Of a stretch of DNA of 64,000 nt, positions 11,577 to 23,333 are shown one piece after another; within the stretch, counting starts at the first letter, position 1, and every line of letters starts with the position of its first letter. A model generated the notes under the pieces. The model was not told where the DNA came from. It saw nothing but the letters and a program-made list of their open reading frames with translations, and did not search any database. Source of the stretch: Sarcocystis neurona (lineage: Eukaryota > Apicomplexa > Conoidasida > Eucoccidiorida > Sarcocystidae). The translations under genes and the position numbers were made by a program. The DNA lies in assembly GCA_000727475.1 (NCBI GenBank), contig KL647301.1, positions 1,513,055 through 1,577,054 of the forward strand, given 5' to 3'.

Positions 11577-14500
11577 CTACCTTTCTTCACTTCTTCTGAC
11601 CTCTGCAGCTCTTCTCTTTCTCTCAGACGCACCTGAAGGAAGCAGCGACGAGTCTCTTCTACTTCTTCTTTCACAGCTCTCTGGCTTAAACCGCTTCGCT
11701 GGCCTGTTGCTGCCCTCTTCTGTTGCAGCAGCAGCTTCCTCTCCGGTGATGACATCGTCTGGTCTTCCTTCCACGCCGCACCTGCTGCTCCCCGTTCGCC
11801 GCCCTCGCTGCGACGACGGAAACCTTTCTTCGTCTCGTTCACGCGTGCAATATACTCTGCTGCTGCTGCTGCCTCTGCGTCTCTCTGTCGTCAGTTCCTC
11901 TTCGTCTGACTCAACCGCTGTAGACAACCTGGGACCCTTCCCTTTTTCCCTTGTCGCTCCACCTCCTCCTCCTCTTCGTTCATCTGCTGCTTCTGCTTCC
12001 GCTTCACGCTGTCCTCTCTGCTGCTGCAGCTGCCCCTCTTGCTCGCGCCGCGCTTCCGCCGCCTCCTCCCGCTCCCCTTCCGAGTCGTTCTTGACTCGGT
12101 CCCACATCCGCGCGGAACTGTGGTGTAGTCCTGTCCCTCTTTTCCCTTTTCGTGGAAGACTTTCCTCTCTGTAGCGTGCCTCTTTCGATCTGCTGCTGTA
12201 CACATCGCCTCCGTCACTAGCGTACGCATCGCTTCTGCTGCTGTACATGTCACGCAACCCGCTGTCGCGGTTAGTAGACGAGCCGCAGGACGCATCGCCT
12301 CTGCCGCCCGAATCTTCGTATCTGCTGCTGCACGTACCAGTTCCGTCGTCGCACGCCTTCGTCTTCTTGCTATTGTAGCCGCAATACATGTCGCTGCTGC
12401 AGCTAGCAGGCTCCCTACTGCAGCTATACTCATGACTCCTATAGCTACCTGTTCTGCTGCTGTTGCTATCTCTTCTGCTGTCATAATCATGCAGTACACT
12501 ACCCCTGCATTCACCAAACTGGCGGCCCGTTGTCTGCGTCCTGCTGTCCCTGCTGCTGCAGACGTCACTCCTCCTGCCGCTGCTGCACGCCTCCTCACGT
12601 CTGTTGCTGCCGCTGTTGCACGCCTCCTCACGTCTGTTGCTGCTGCCGCTGTACGCCTCCTCACGTCTGTTGCTGCCGCTGTTGCACGCCTCCTCACGTC
12701 TGTTGCTGCTGCCGCTGTACGCCTCCTCACGTCTGCTGCTGCTGCACGCCTCACTTACGCCGTTGCTGCTGTTGCTACTACAGGACTCACTTCTGTCGTT
12801 GCTGCTGCTGCTGCACGCCTCACTTCTCTTTTTGATGCGGCGGGTCTCATCTCTGCTGCTGCTGCGGCAAGTCTCCCTTCTGCCGGGGCTATCGAAGCCG
12901 GTGCGAACATCTTTGTTGATATGTCTCGCTTCTCTGCTGCTCACAGGACTTCTGCTGCTCCGAACATCGAATTTGCTGCTGCTGCACACTTCCGCTGCGC
13001 TGTGACTTCTCACTTGATTGCTGCTGCGGATACGTTCCTCACGTCTCATTACCAGCTTCTTCTCTGCCGGAGAGACAGCGCTCTTCGGGGTCGTGCAGCT
13101 GATGAAGGAGCCGCTACTCCGACTTCTTCTGTATGCGATTGCGGGAGATAAAGCACTCTCCCCGCCTCTGCTGGTGCTCCTCCTGCAGCTGCTCCTGCGT
13201 TCGCTGCTGCTGCTCGAGCTCCTGCTTCTGCTACTGAAGCGTTCTCTGCTGCTGCTCCTGCAGCTGCTGGAACTGCTGCCCGTCTCCTCACTGTTTTCTC
13301 TACCCGGATGTCTCAGTTTCGGCAGATCCTCCGCTTCTCCAGGAGCAGCATCAGCGGCAGCGTCGGCAACACGCGCACGACCGCCGGGAGGCGTATACCA
13401 GCCATCACCGGCAGTGGCAGTGCTACCTACAGCACGACTGCAGAAAGCGAGAGCAGTCGTCCGTTCGCTGCCGCTGCTGCTCCTGTTGCGTCCGCATGCT
13501 GCTGCACGTTTGATTTGCTTCTCCAGCTTCCGCTTCTGCTTCTTCCACTCCTTCTTGCTCGCGTGTCGCTGTTTCTTCAGCTTCTTCTTCGCCTTCTTCT
13601 CCTTCTTCAACTCCTTCTTCAGCCACTTCTTCTTCAGTCGCTCCAGCCGCCGTCTCGTCTCCTCGTCGTGAATCGCCTCCAACGCACTGCTTGGAGATGG
13701 CGTCTCCGCTGCTAAATCAGCAAGTCCCAGTCAACATCAGCAGCAGTGGCGTAAACCGTGCATGCATCAGCGGGACTTTCCTTCCCTCAGTCTTCAGAAA
13801 TACGCAGTTTCCTCGCCCCACAGAAGTGCGCTACGTACGCTGGACCACCTGGCTGCTACGTACGGACACGCATCGGCAGCAGTAAAAAGCACAAGCGACT
13901 GTTGCGGCACCGTTTCGAACGCATGTGTACCTTAATCCAAGTACAAACTTCGAAACACCAAACTTCCACGAGCGTCACGTCGCTGAAACAAAGCAAGAAT
14001 CTGCGATTATATACAAAACAATTACACTGCGTCGGGACGGCCTCTGTTGCCGTCGGCAACCGGCAACAAGCAGCAGGCACTGCGGCGTATTTCTGCGGCG
14101 GACGAAAAGAAAAGTGCGTGCGGTACCAGGGCCTTCTGAAGAGCTCTGTGCAGACCCTGCTCTGCGCACAGATAAACACACACCGGCCCTGGAGAACTGA
14201 AGAACAACTGCCGCCGTTCACCTCTACATACGACAAGTTAAAAAGTATGGTTCGCAAATCCAGCATCGGGAAAGGAGACTGTGCCTGCAGAGGCGAGAGA
14301 AGCGAGCGGCCGGTAGCAGCCAGAGACCGAATCCGGAAGCTGCGGAGCGCCAACAGCAGCAGCAGAGCAGCGCAGCAGCAGCAGCAGCGCAGTAGCAGCA
14401 GCTGCGCAGTAGCAGCAGCAGCTTAGCAGCAGCGCAGTGGCAGCAGCAGCGTAGCAGCAGCAGCGCAGTAGCAGCAGCAGCGCAGTAGCAGCAGCAGCAG

Positions 14501-16065
14501 CGTAGCAGCAGCAGCAGCGTAGCAGCAGCAGCAGCGTAGCAGCAGCAGCAGCAGCGTAGCAGCAGCAGCAGCAGCGTAGCAGCAGCAGCAGCAGTGTAGC
14601 AGCAGCAGCAAGGCAAAGGCGCAGAAGAGCTGACACAGACGAGGAAGGGAGGAGCGACACAGGACGGCAGGAGGAGGGCCAGCAGCGTGGCACTTTAGAA
14701 ACCGTGATAGCGACGGCGGAACCGCGGCAGCGACAGGCGGTAACAGCGGCAGGAAGACCCGGGGCAGTGATAAGAGTACTCTGCCAGGGAACAGCGCCAG
14801 AAGACTAAACCGTCGGCAGCTGCACCAAGAAACAGGGAGCAGCACTACTTGCACGGGCGGCAGCAGCAGCGCCCCATGGCCACGGCATCGACGTCACAGT
14901 AAATACAGCCGAAACATCTGTTCTTCTGCGTACTTTTCTGTCGCTTCTGCGGCACAGCAGGAGTCCTGGAAGACGAGGGAGCCACGTCTGGCCTTCTCCT
15001 TTGCAGCTGCTGCTGGAGGAAGGCCTGCTGCGCGCGCGTCGTTGCAGGCTCTTGGACCTCCTCGTTCCTTTTTGGTTCACGTTGTTCGTGAAGACTGTCT
15101 GCTGGTGGTATCGCTGTGGTATCATTACTCCGCCCTTTCTTCTCCTCAACAGCGACTTCGGATGCGCTGTTCCTGCATCGCGGTCGCTCGCAGGCAGCTT
15201 CTTGTGCTACTCGGAGCCCTGCTCCTGCAGCGGAGGCAGCAGCAGCGGACGACGACGACAACCGCGCGGCGCACGACGCAGCGTCACTTGTTGCAGCCTC
15301 TCCTCCTCGAAAACTCTCGCGATCTGCTTCAGCAGGCTCGTCTTCACATCCTTTCTCAGCAACAGCAGCAGCACCAGCTGCTACAGTGCGAACACTGGCA
15401 GTGGCCGCTGCAGCACTCTCGCCACTGGTGCTGCTGCTGCCCTCCCTGCTGCTGCTGCTGCTGCTGCTTTTACTTGTGTTTCTGCCGCTGCTGCTGCTCC
15501 TCTGCCCGCTGCCAGCGCCTGTGCTCCTATTGCGGCCGCTTTCGCTACTGCTGCTGGTGCTGCTGCTGCGCATGCGAGAAGTGTTCATCTTCTCATTTTT
15601 TGGCTGGTGGAGATTCATTTGTACTACACCAGCAGCAGTAGCCTCTCTCCGCAATGCGTCGTGATGGTCCTCCTCTTCCTTTTTTTTCCCGTCTTCATCC
15701 TGTTCTTTCCCGAGCTCTTCTTTTCTCCCGCCACTTCCTTCTCCGGTTTCCACCTCCTCACGCGTCCCTTCTCCGTCTCCTCCACCTGCTACTACTACTT
15801 CCCTTCCTTCTTTGGCTCCTTTCTCTTTTCCCTCTCGTCGTTCTTCCCCTTCATCTTTCGTTTCGTCTTGCTTTTCTGTCTCGTCTTCTTGCTTATCTTC
15901 TTCCTGACAAGTGAAGGCCGCGTCCCGCTCTCGTCTGAGTAGCTCCTCCTCCTGCTTGATCAGGCGATCTCGTTCTTTCTCTTTCACTACTCGCACCCAT
16001 CGCTTAATTTCCTCCGCAACGACATCTGCCATCACGACCCCCGGCAGCGTCGCCGTGAAAACCAA
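11577..16065 (-). CDS. Ser/Arg-rich (SR-like) protein, two large exons joined
   Basis: Exon at 16065-14934 begins after a good acceptor (cttctgctgcag) with LVFTATLPGVVMADVV, then a charged helix (EEIKRWVRVVKEKERDRLIK), acidic Glu/Lys sequence and a Ser/Arg tract. A donor (gtacgcag) after 14934 in phase 1 joins an acceptor at 13711 in the same phase. The second exon opens with a long basic coiled coil (about 13680-13500, rich in KKxLKKxKK) and then hundreds of residues of RS/SR and SSS tracts, to a stop at 11577. Together about 1090 residues. SR tracts with basic coiled coils are typical of splicing-related nuclear proteins; no RRM or other catalytic domain is visible, so a role in RNA processing is inference. 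The true 5' exon lies above 16065 and was not resolved. The 1.2-kb intron between the exons is CTG-rich on the sense strand. Confidence 0.6.
12588..12746 (-). repeat. 33-bp tandem repeat, alternating A/B subunits
   Basis: Five copies begin at 12588, 12621, 12654, 12687 and 12720, the last shortened to 27 bp. Two variants alternate, so the higher period is 66 bp. In the Ser/Arg-rich protein the units read NRREEAYSGSS and NRREEACNSGS in turn. Confidence 0.85.
14345..14618. repeat. CAG/GTAGCAGCAG low-complexity array, probable intron
   Basis: A nearly pure run of AGCAGCAGC interrupted at intervals by GTAGC. On the plus strand this gives frequent TAG stops; on the minus strand it is CTG-rich. 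It lies between the two joined exons of the minus-strand Ser/Arg-rich gene, so it is most simply an intronic CTG array. Confidence 0.7.
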
Positions 16066-16440
16066 CTGCAGCAGAAGCAGCAGGATCACGGCGAAGAGGG
16101 TGGACGCGTCTCAGAAAAGCAGCAGCTCAGCGGCGTGGAAAAACGAACAAACGTCATCGGCAGGAGCGCCAGCAGCATAAACAATTCGGTCACATGCAAC
16201 CGCAGGAGCAGCAGCAGCAGCAAGAAGCACACCGTACCAGGAACAGCAGCGCCAGCCACAGCAAAACGACGCACTCTTAGCAGCAAGAAGAACACAAAAC
16301 TCGTGAAGAACCGCGACACCACAAGCCCAGCTGAAGCCAAATACGTCGCACATAAATCTACTACCCGTCCTGCCACGTACACACGAAACACAGGCACGAG
16401 GAGTGTCTGCTGCGTTACACAAATAGATTTTCCTTGACAC

Positions 16441-18750
16441 GTCTTTTTAAAGACGAACCACGCCCCAGTCGTACATATCCCCGTAGGTGTATATACACAT
16501 ACTACGCACGCGTATCCGTGAACAAGCCTGAAGTGGTACGTACTATATCTATCTGCACATATACGGGAGCGGCACCGGCGCCCATCACGAGATACGTATT
16601 ACACGCGTAGGTGTGGACGCATAAAGGAACGGATAGGTCGCATGGAAGAGAGAAGGATCGCAGGGATGCTGCTTCAGCAAAAAAGAACAGGTGGCACAGG
16701 CTCGTGCGTACGCGTGCAATAAACGTGTCATCTGACGTGAGAAAAGCTCAAGGACCATACGGTGCGTGAATCACACACAAAAAAGTCGGTCCGCCTGCCT
16801 CAACAGCGCCTCCTTCGGAGGGGGGCAGCATGACGTTGCTGCAGTGATACTTCCATACGAATAGACTTACTGGCACAAAAAAGCGTATGGTGCACGCGTA
16901 CAACGCTACAGACACATATATATATATATATTTATGTACACACATAAACCAGTCTCCTACGCACACACGTCAATTACAGACACACAAGCCATATACATAC
17001 ACATATTGTGACAACATATACATGTGTACGTGTACCATGAGTGAACCTCGTACGTGAGAATCTACCACATACATGCCGACACTTCTTGAGAAATTGGAGG
17101 CATGGAAAACTCCTGCAGGTACAAACAGGACTACGTATTACACACATGACACCCAGCAGCAAGTTCTCCAGCAGAAATTAATATATTTGAAAAGAGCTCC
17201 CTGTGTTGGTGGGGAACTTCAGCAAGCACCGGTCGGACGAAGTCACATTCGAAGAAATCCAGGAAAATAGAACTGTCCACGAACAGGAAAAGCAAGGAAC
17301 ATCTACAAGGAAAGAACAGTGAAGGAAGCAATTCATAAAATGCCTTGCAACGCGTACCCCATCAGAAAGAGACGTACCGCTAAACGCTGTGCGACACATG
17401 TACTACCTACACACACGCATATACACATACATACATATACCTTATAAATATATATGTATATGCACACACATGCACATATACACATATATATACACACATA
17501 TATATAGAGAGAGATGTGCGCACGGAGAGATGGTTCCAGACTTTGTCAGTTGCTATACACTACACATAGAGATGTATATCATACACCTATATTGATTTTT
17601 ATCGCCACGTGCATCTACATTTACACAGCACGCATTACGCATGCACATATACATAGATATACACATGTGTGTACGTTGAGGACACCATATCATATATATA
17701 TATATATATGTGTGTAGAAGTTACCAGATAACGTTTATGTATATGACTTACGTTTTGTAGGTGTGTACGCCACATACATATTAGAGAAGTATTTATGTAT
17801 AGAAATACCGAGCAACTCCGGACGCACCCTTACATGAGCACTGGGATGTGTATACCACGTGCGACACACTTATGGATGTATATATTAGTTTATACATATA
17901 CGTACACATTTTATCTGCAGAGACACAGAGACCCATGTTGTATATCTGTGTAAGCACATACCATACAGATCCACGTGCACATACATGGAGGGTTTATAAG
18001 GCAGCCGGATCCACATACCCTGCTAATATCTTCTACAATCCGATGTAAATCTAGGCGTATATGCATATACACATATATTTAAATTTACACCTATAACGTA
18101 GATGAAGCACACACACACACAGACACGACACAAAAAAGTACATACATACATATATATATACATACATAAAACAGGTGTATATATACATATGGCTGGCATC
18201 GTACGTATTTACACATATAAATAAGATGCGTCCGTGTGTGTACATATATATATATATAAATATCTACCGTATACGTTTATGCACATATATATATATATGA
18301 ATGAGTGTATGTTGCACCTTTTATACACATCCCACTGCTCCTCTCCGTAGAGCGTCTATACGCAGATGCAAGAGAGGAACACATGAACCGCCGCTCGAAT
18401 GTATGGCTGCTGGGCAACCTACAGAATTTTCTCGTCTGATCGTCCGCTACACAACTTGGAGCCAGAGAAATCCTCACTACGTCTGCTGCTGCAGCTGCGA
18501 CGAAGAGCAGTAGGAGGAGGAGAAACACAAAATTCTCGTACACATGGGGGCAGCCAGTCAGAGAGAGGAGGACAGGAAGAAAACAAGAAGAGACGCTAAC
18601 GACTTCCCCGCAAACAAGTCGAGGAATCCCCCCACCACACACCACTTTTCTCACGGTGGTGGCGCCTCGAAGTTTTTTTCACCCAGCGCGATGGGACGGC
18701 TCAACGGTTCCTTGCAATGACTGGGAGAAGAAGAAAACAAACGCGCTCAC
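16441..18750. other. Microsatellite-rich stretch, no gene seen
   Basis: Dominated by TA, CA and mixed TATACACA tracts (for example 16910-16935, 17440-17510, 17690-17712, 18240-18298). No exon with coding character and matched splice sites was found between the Ser/Arg-rich gene and the orphan exon at 18.75 kb. A frame near 18350-18480 on the minus strand follows a pyrimidine-rich stretch but is too weak to call. Confidence 0.45.
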
Positions 18751-18948
18751 CTTGAGCTCCTGGGCTTTCGTTGCAATTTGCTGGGCTATTTGCAAGACGT
18801 CGAAAGGTGCGTGCACCGCATACGACTTCAAGTTTTCGAAGAACAGGCCGAAGCACTGCCATTTCTGGCGATCCCGCAGCAGCGTCGACTGCGTATACAT
18901 CTTCTCTACCAGCTCCTGCAGCTGTAGCAGCTGCGTCACCGTTGCCGC
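18751..18948 (-). CDS. Orphan internal exon, helical protein
   Basis: A 66-codon exon in phase 0 at both ends, bounded by an acceptor (tctcctcgggcgcag) at 18949-18950 and a strong donor (AAG|gtgagc) at 18750. It encodes an all-helical, non-repetitive segment that starts AATVTQLLQLQELVEKMYTQ and ends QIAQQIATKAQELK, unlike the low-complexity sequence around it. The flanking 700 bp on its 5' side are pyrimidine-rich on the sense strand, as an intron would be. Other exons of the gene were not found with certainty; a short acceptor-bounded frame near 19760-19690 is a possible neighbour. The product is not recognised. Confidence 0.6.
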
Positions 18949-21900
18949 CTGCGCCCGAGGAGACAAAACGCAGACGGCAGAAAGAAAACACGTGAAGAGG
19001 AGAATGTTCGGCGGAAACGGAACGCGGTACGTTGCTTCAGACCAGAGGCGGACGCCGAGAACGAGCAGCAGGAATGGGGCGGAGCAGTGTAACACCCGGA
19101 TGAAGCAGCGGGAAGATACGTTTGCTCGAAGAAAAAGAGCGCGCGCGACACGTGAAAAAAAAGACACGATGACCTCGGAACGTATACAAGAGGAAAACGG
19201 AAAGAATGGGGTGGGAAGCACAAAAGAGATAACTCGAATTGATACGAAAAGAGAGCGACACAGAGGGAAAAGGAAGGCGTGGGTATCGCCGCATGAGAGA
19301 GACGTGAGAGGACGAACGAACTCACGAACGGGAAGACTGCAGCAGGAGAGAACGAACGCATGCGAAGAAAAACAAAAGAGGGGGAAGGGGGGGACGCAGC
19401 ACAGAAAAGAAGAAAGCAGAGACAAGTGAAAAAGGAGGAATCGTGGGAGAAGCGTCTCGTAGAAAGTGGAAAACACAGAGAGAACAGAAGAAGACGGTAG
19501 AGAACAGGAAGAAGAACTGCCCCAAGAAAAGGGAGATGGAAAGCACACACAGGAAGCCTTCGGGGACTTAGACGATGAAACAAAGCACGTGACGAAAGTG
19601 CAGACGCAGTGGTTCGGTGGATGGGTCATCCTGGCAAAAACACCGGCGGCACGGCCAAGTCGATACGGAAAAGAAGTTTCGAAAATCAGACAGAAGAAAC
19701 GGAAGTGAGAACGACGCCAGGCAGAAATTCCTGCAGAATACTCCGCCGCCAGAAGGACTGCTGCAACACGAGGAAGGACGCTTCACGTGACGTCGGGTCG
19801 TCTACATTTCTCCAGTGGACATCCACACAGTCAAATTCACACGCATATACGTGTATAAACAATCATAGGCACCTATCTATAAATACGTTCGTACATACAT
19901 ACATAAAGAAAGAGAGACACAGACAGCTACATATATATACGTATATATACAGACATGTATATATGTGCAGACATATCCCCACTGTGCATCCACACATACG
20001 TGGGCATGCACATACATACGTATACGGACAGGTTAGCACCTATCTATAAATATATATGTGTACCCATATATATATATATATGTATATATATAGAAAGAGA
20101 GAGACGGCTATACATATACGTACACACACGCATAGATGCATACACATATATATATATAAACAGTCAAAGGAGTATATATGTAGGTATATGTACACAGACA
20201 TAGATATGTAAATATAGAGATGCAACGTGAGTACATCGGTAGAACGACAGGCACAGATATACATATACGTATATATTTATATATATATATATATACAACC
20301 AGGATTGTATGAGTAACGACTTACAGAATCAGGAGAGAAGAGCAATTTTCAGACTGCGGAGATAACAGTTCTGCTTGAAACAATACGACTACGGACTGAC
20401 ACATGTATCCATCCCTATGTGAAGGCAGACATATACACGTATATACGTACACATATACACATATGTACATATAGAGAGATACCCGAACAGAGAACAGTCG
20501 TAGAATGACACATATATATGTAAATGCAGAATTAGCTATTTCGGGACCTTTAGGTACTCCTAGCACTGGACGCTTCCAGACGATAAAATCATATAGATAT
20601 CTAGGGTTGTAGACATATATACGTATATATATATACACACACATATACGCTGATATATAAATATATGTATATATATATAAGTATGTGTTTCGTGCAGTAA
20701 CGTGAGCAACCACAGAAACAAGAAGTCTGTGTCAGGAGCTAATCAGACAGCGCGACAATTTCTACTACGTCTGACGAAGAGACACGAGCAAGTCGTAGGA
20801 GGTAGAGGGCACACTCGTGGGCACTACAAACAGCAAAAACGGTTCCACACTTTTGCGAGAAGAGCGTCACGCAAGAACACAGGCGGGCTTTGAACAGATG
20901 AGGAAGAAAGGACTCGACAGTTTTCTTACACAGATGCGATTCTGCAGCTGTCCTTCATCGAGAGACGTCGCCGACTCTCTCAAAATCGTCAGTAGCTCTG
21001 CACGCGACAGCAGCAACAAACGTCATAGCAGCAGGACAGCCTCGAGAATACAGAGGGAACAGGCAGGCACCTGCTTTGTACACGGTACATATCTACAGCT
21101 ATCTGCCGACTAGGCAGCCACCTGCTTTGTACACGGTATATCTCTACAGCTATCTGCCGACAAATAAGCATGTGACTATCTTCGAGACACACAGACGACA
21201 CCAGCAAAGCGGAGGAGGATGGGGTGTAAAGCAGAAGCAGCAGCAGCAGCAACACGAGTAATAACAGAAAACAGCAGCGACGGGAGGAGACAAAGCAGGA
21301 AGAACGTACACGCGGAACGCCCACACAGCAGCACCGGGACGACAGCAGCAGCGACACACAGGCCACGTGAGCAGCAGCGTGCCCGGCGCGCTGAAAGCAG
21401 CGAAGGAGCGGAAGCAGCCAAACAGGAGCGCCGCGGTAGCAGCAGCAGCGAGACAGCAACCCCCCCCGGAGGACAGCAGCAGTCCCAGAGCACGAACCGC
21501 CGTCGCAAAGTGGCAGCAGCAGCAGCAGCAGAGAAACGCAGCGGCACACTGGACAATCAGCAGGACAGAAGAGGCTCCTCCAACGTCGCGCACGCGCAGT
21601 CCTTTTCCGCGTGTAAATACGCGTATGTATATCATTTATGTACACATATACGCGTGTGCATGCACAAGTGTATACAGCCATACATACGGCACATAGGGAG
21701 AAGAAAAGAGTCCGTAACGAATTCGGACAGTGAGCACTTCCATCAGAAACACACACACGCATCGGTATATCCGCGTGAGCTCACACCTCATATATATAAA
21801 ACCAAATGAACGCCTACTTGTCAGCGAATCAGTCTGTTCCTCCCTCCCTCTATCTCCATCTACCATCAAAGTGAACTCCGCCTCAACATGAAAACGTTAA

Positions 21901-22394
21901 TTTTGCAAGTGGAGTCATCCTTGGGAAACACGAACCTAAGCGTTGAATTCTACACATATACTCCTACACCGCTACACGTGCTTACTCATCAAACCATGTA
22001 GACACTATACAAGCACGTCCCAGTATCTTCCCGTGCACGTATGTAGGTGCATATACATATACATATGTATGTATATACACATACATATACACCTACACAC
22101 GTGTAGATACACATATATATACATTTATATGTATCTGGATATGTATATATATACGTGTAGATAGAGACATACACAGGCGTGAGCGTGTACTTCTGTATAC
22201 GTCTCTGAACAAGACGTACGTATTTCTGATACGCCGACCGCCGCCGCTGTGGAGACACGCGCTCTCGTGCCGGGAGCGAGAAGCATCAGCCTGGTGCTTC
22301 TGACGACTGTAGACACTTATCGACCTATACGTACATACCCCTTACTATTAATACATATATATTTTATACACAGACACATATACTGACTGGTCCT
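18949..22394. other. Intron or intergenic stretch with microsatellites and a CAG-rich block
   Basis: Mostly TA/CA tracts (19860-20300, 20600-20690, 22040-22165). A CAG-rich block at 21219-21600 has a plus-strand ATG frame beginning MGCKAEAAAAATRVITENSS, but on the minus strand it is the CTG type seen in introns of minus-strand genes. Minus-strand intron is therefore as likely as a plus-strand gene. A minus-strand stretch near 22245-22195, preceded by cgtgtctccacag, could be a further phosphatase exon; it could not be phased. Confidence 0.35.
21068..21169. repeat. 51-bp tandem duplication
   Basis: Two near-identical copies start with cacctgctttgtacacgg at 21068 and 21119. They differ at only a few positions. 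The 51-bp period keeps reading frame (17 codons), but no gene is called across it. Confidence 0.85.
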
Positions 22395-22808
22395 TGTACC
22401 TGCGTATGTAGAGCGGAGGAGAAGAAAACGGAGAGAAGAAAGCAGGAACTGGGACGGCTAGCTTCGTAAGAATGCTCAAGGATCTCTGCGGCATGAACCC
22501 GAATCACGAGTACGTGTCACTCAATACAGGTACACACACTTACACGTAGATACACACACACATACATACCTGCCAGTATACATACACAGTCACATAAAAG
22601 CATATATAGATATACATATATATATATATATAAATGCACGTATGTAGACGCACAGACATAGACATGCTTTCTGGCTTACATATATATATATATACATACA
22701 TAGATGAGATGGATAGATGGATACACACAGGTACCTCCGAACATACACATCCATCCACAAATTTGTATATTTGCGTGCATATGTGTAAGCGGGCAGAGGC
22801 AGACATAC

Positions 22809-23300
22809 TTTCTGGCGCGGACGGATCTCTGCGAAACAGATCTGGCTCGTCGTCGTCAGCGCCGTCATCTCCGCAGCAGCTGCCGAGTAACAGACCTGCT
22901 GCAGTAATTCTTTTTTTTTTCTGTTGCTGTCCTTCTTCCCCGTCCTGTTCCGCAGCAGCATTGGGGAGGCTGGGACGCATGCGTTCAAGCTTCCGCTGCA
23001 AGTGCTGCAGCTGTATCTAATTAACAAGGACGCAGGGATATCCGCACAGACATATACAGGCATAATATTCATTTACTCACATGTGCCTTAGCAGATACGT
23101 ATATGTATATATATATATGTATGCCTTTGTGCATGGAAGTGTACGAAGATACGTATACTGACATATCTATGTATTTCTATGTATCAGGTAGAATCACACA
23201 AAGAGTCACATACGTCTACGAATAAAAAATGTGCATACAGAGTCGCGTGCGGACCTGGTAGTAATCAAGTGAGTACATATATTATATCTACAGAGGCGTG

Positions 23301-23333
<33 letters not shown>

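Noticed and set aside
12432..13151. Plus-strand Ala/Leu frames of up to 239 codons
   Set aside because: They are antisense to the Ser/Arg-rich exon, consisting of complementary CTG-derived Leu/Ala/Cys runs with no independent features.
14224..14854. Minus-strand Cys/Leu/Ala frames over the CAG array
   Set aside because: Pure low-complexity translation of CTG triplets in an apparent intron; every frame is equally open.
18656..19429. 257-codon plus-strand Arg/Lys-rich frame
   Set aside because: It overlaps the well-bounded minus-strand exon at 18751-18948 and its pyrimidine-rich intron, whose complement is purine-rich and so gives Arg/Lys/Glu frames by composition.
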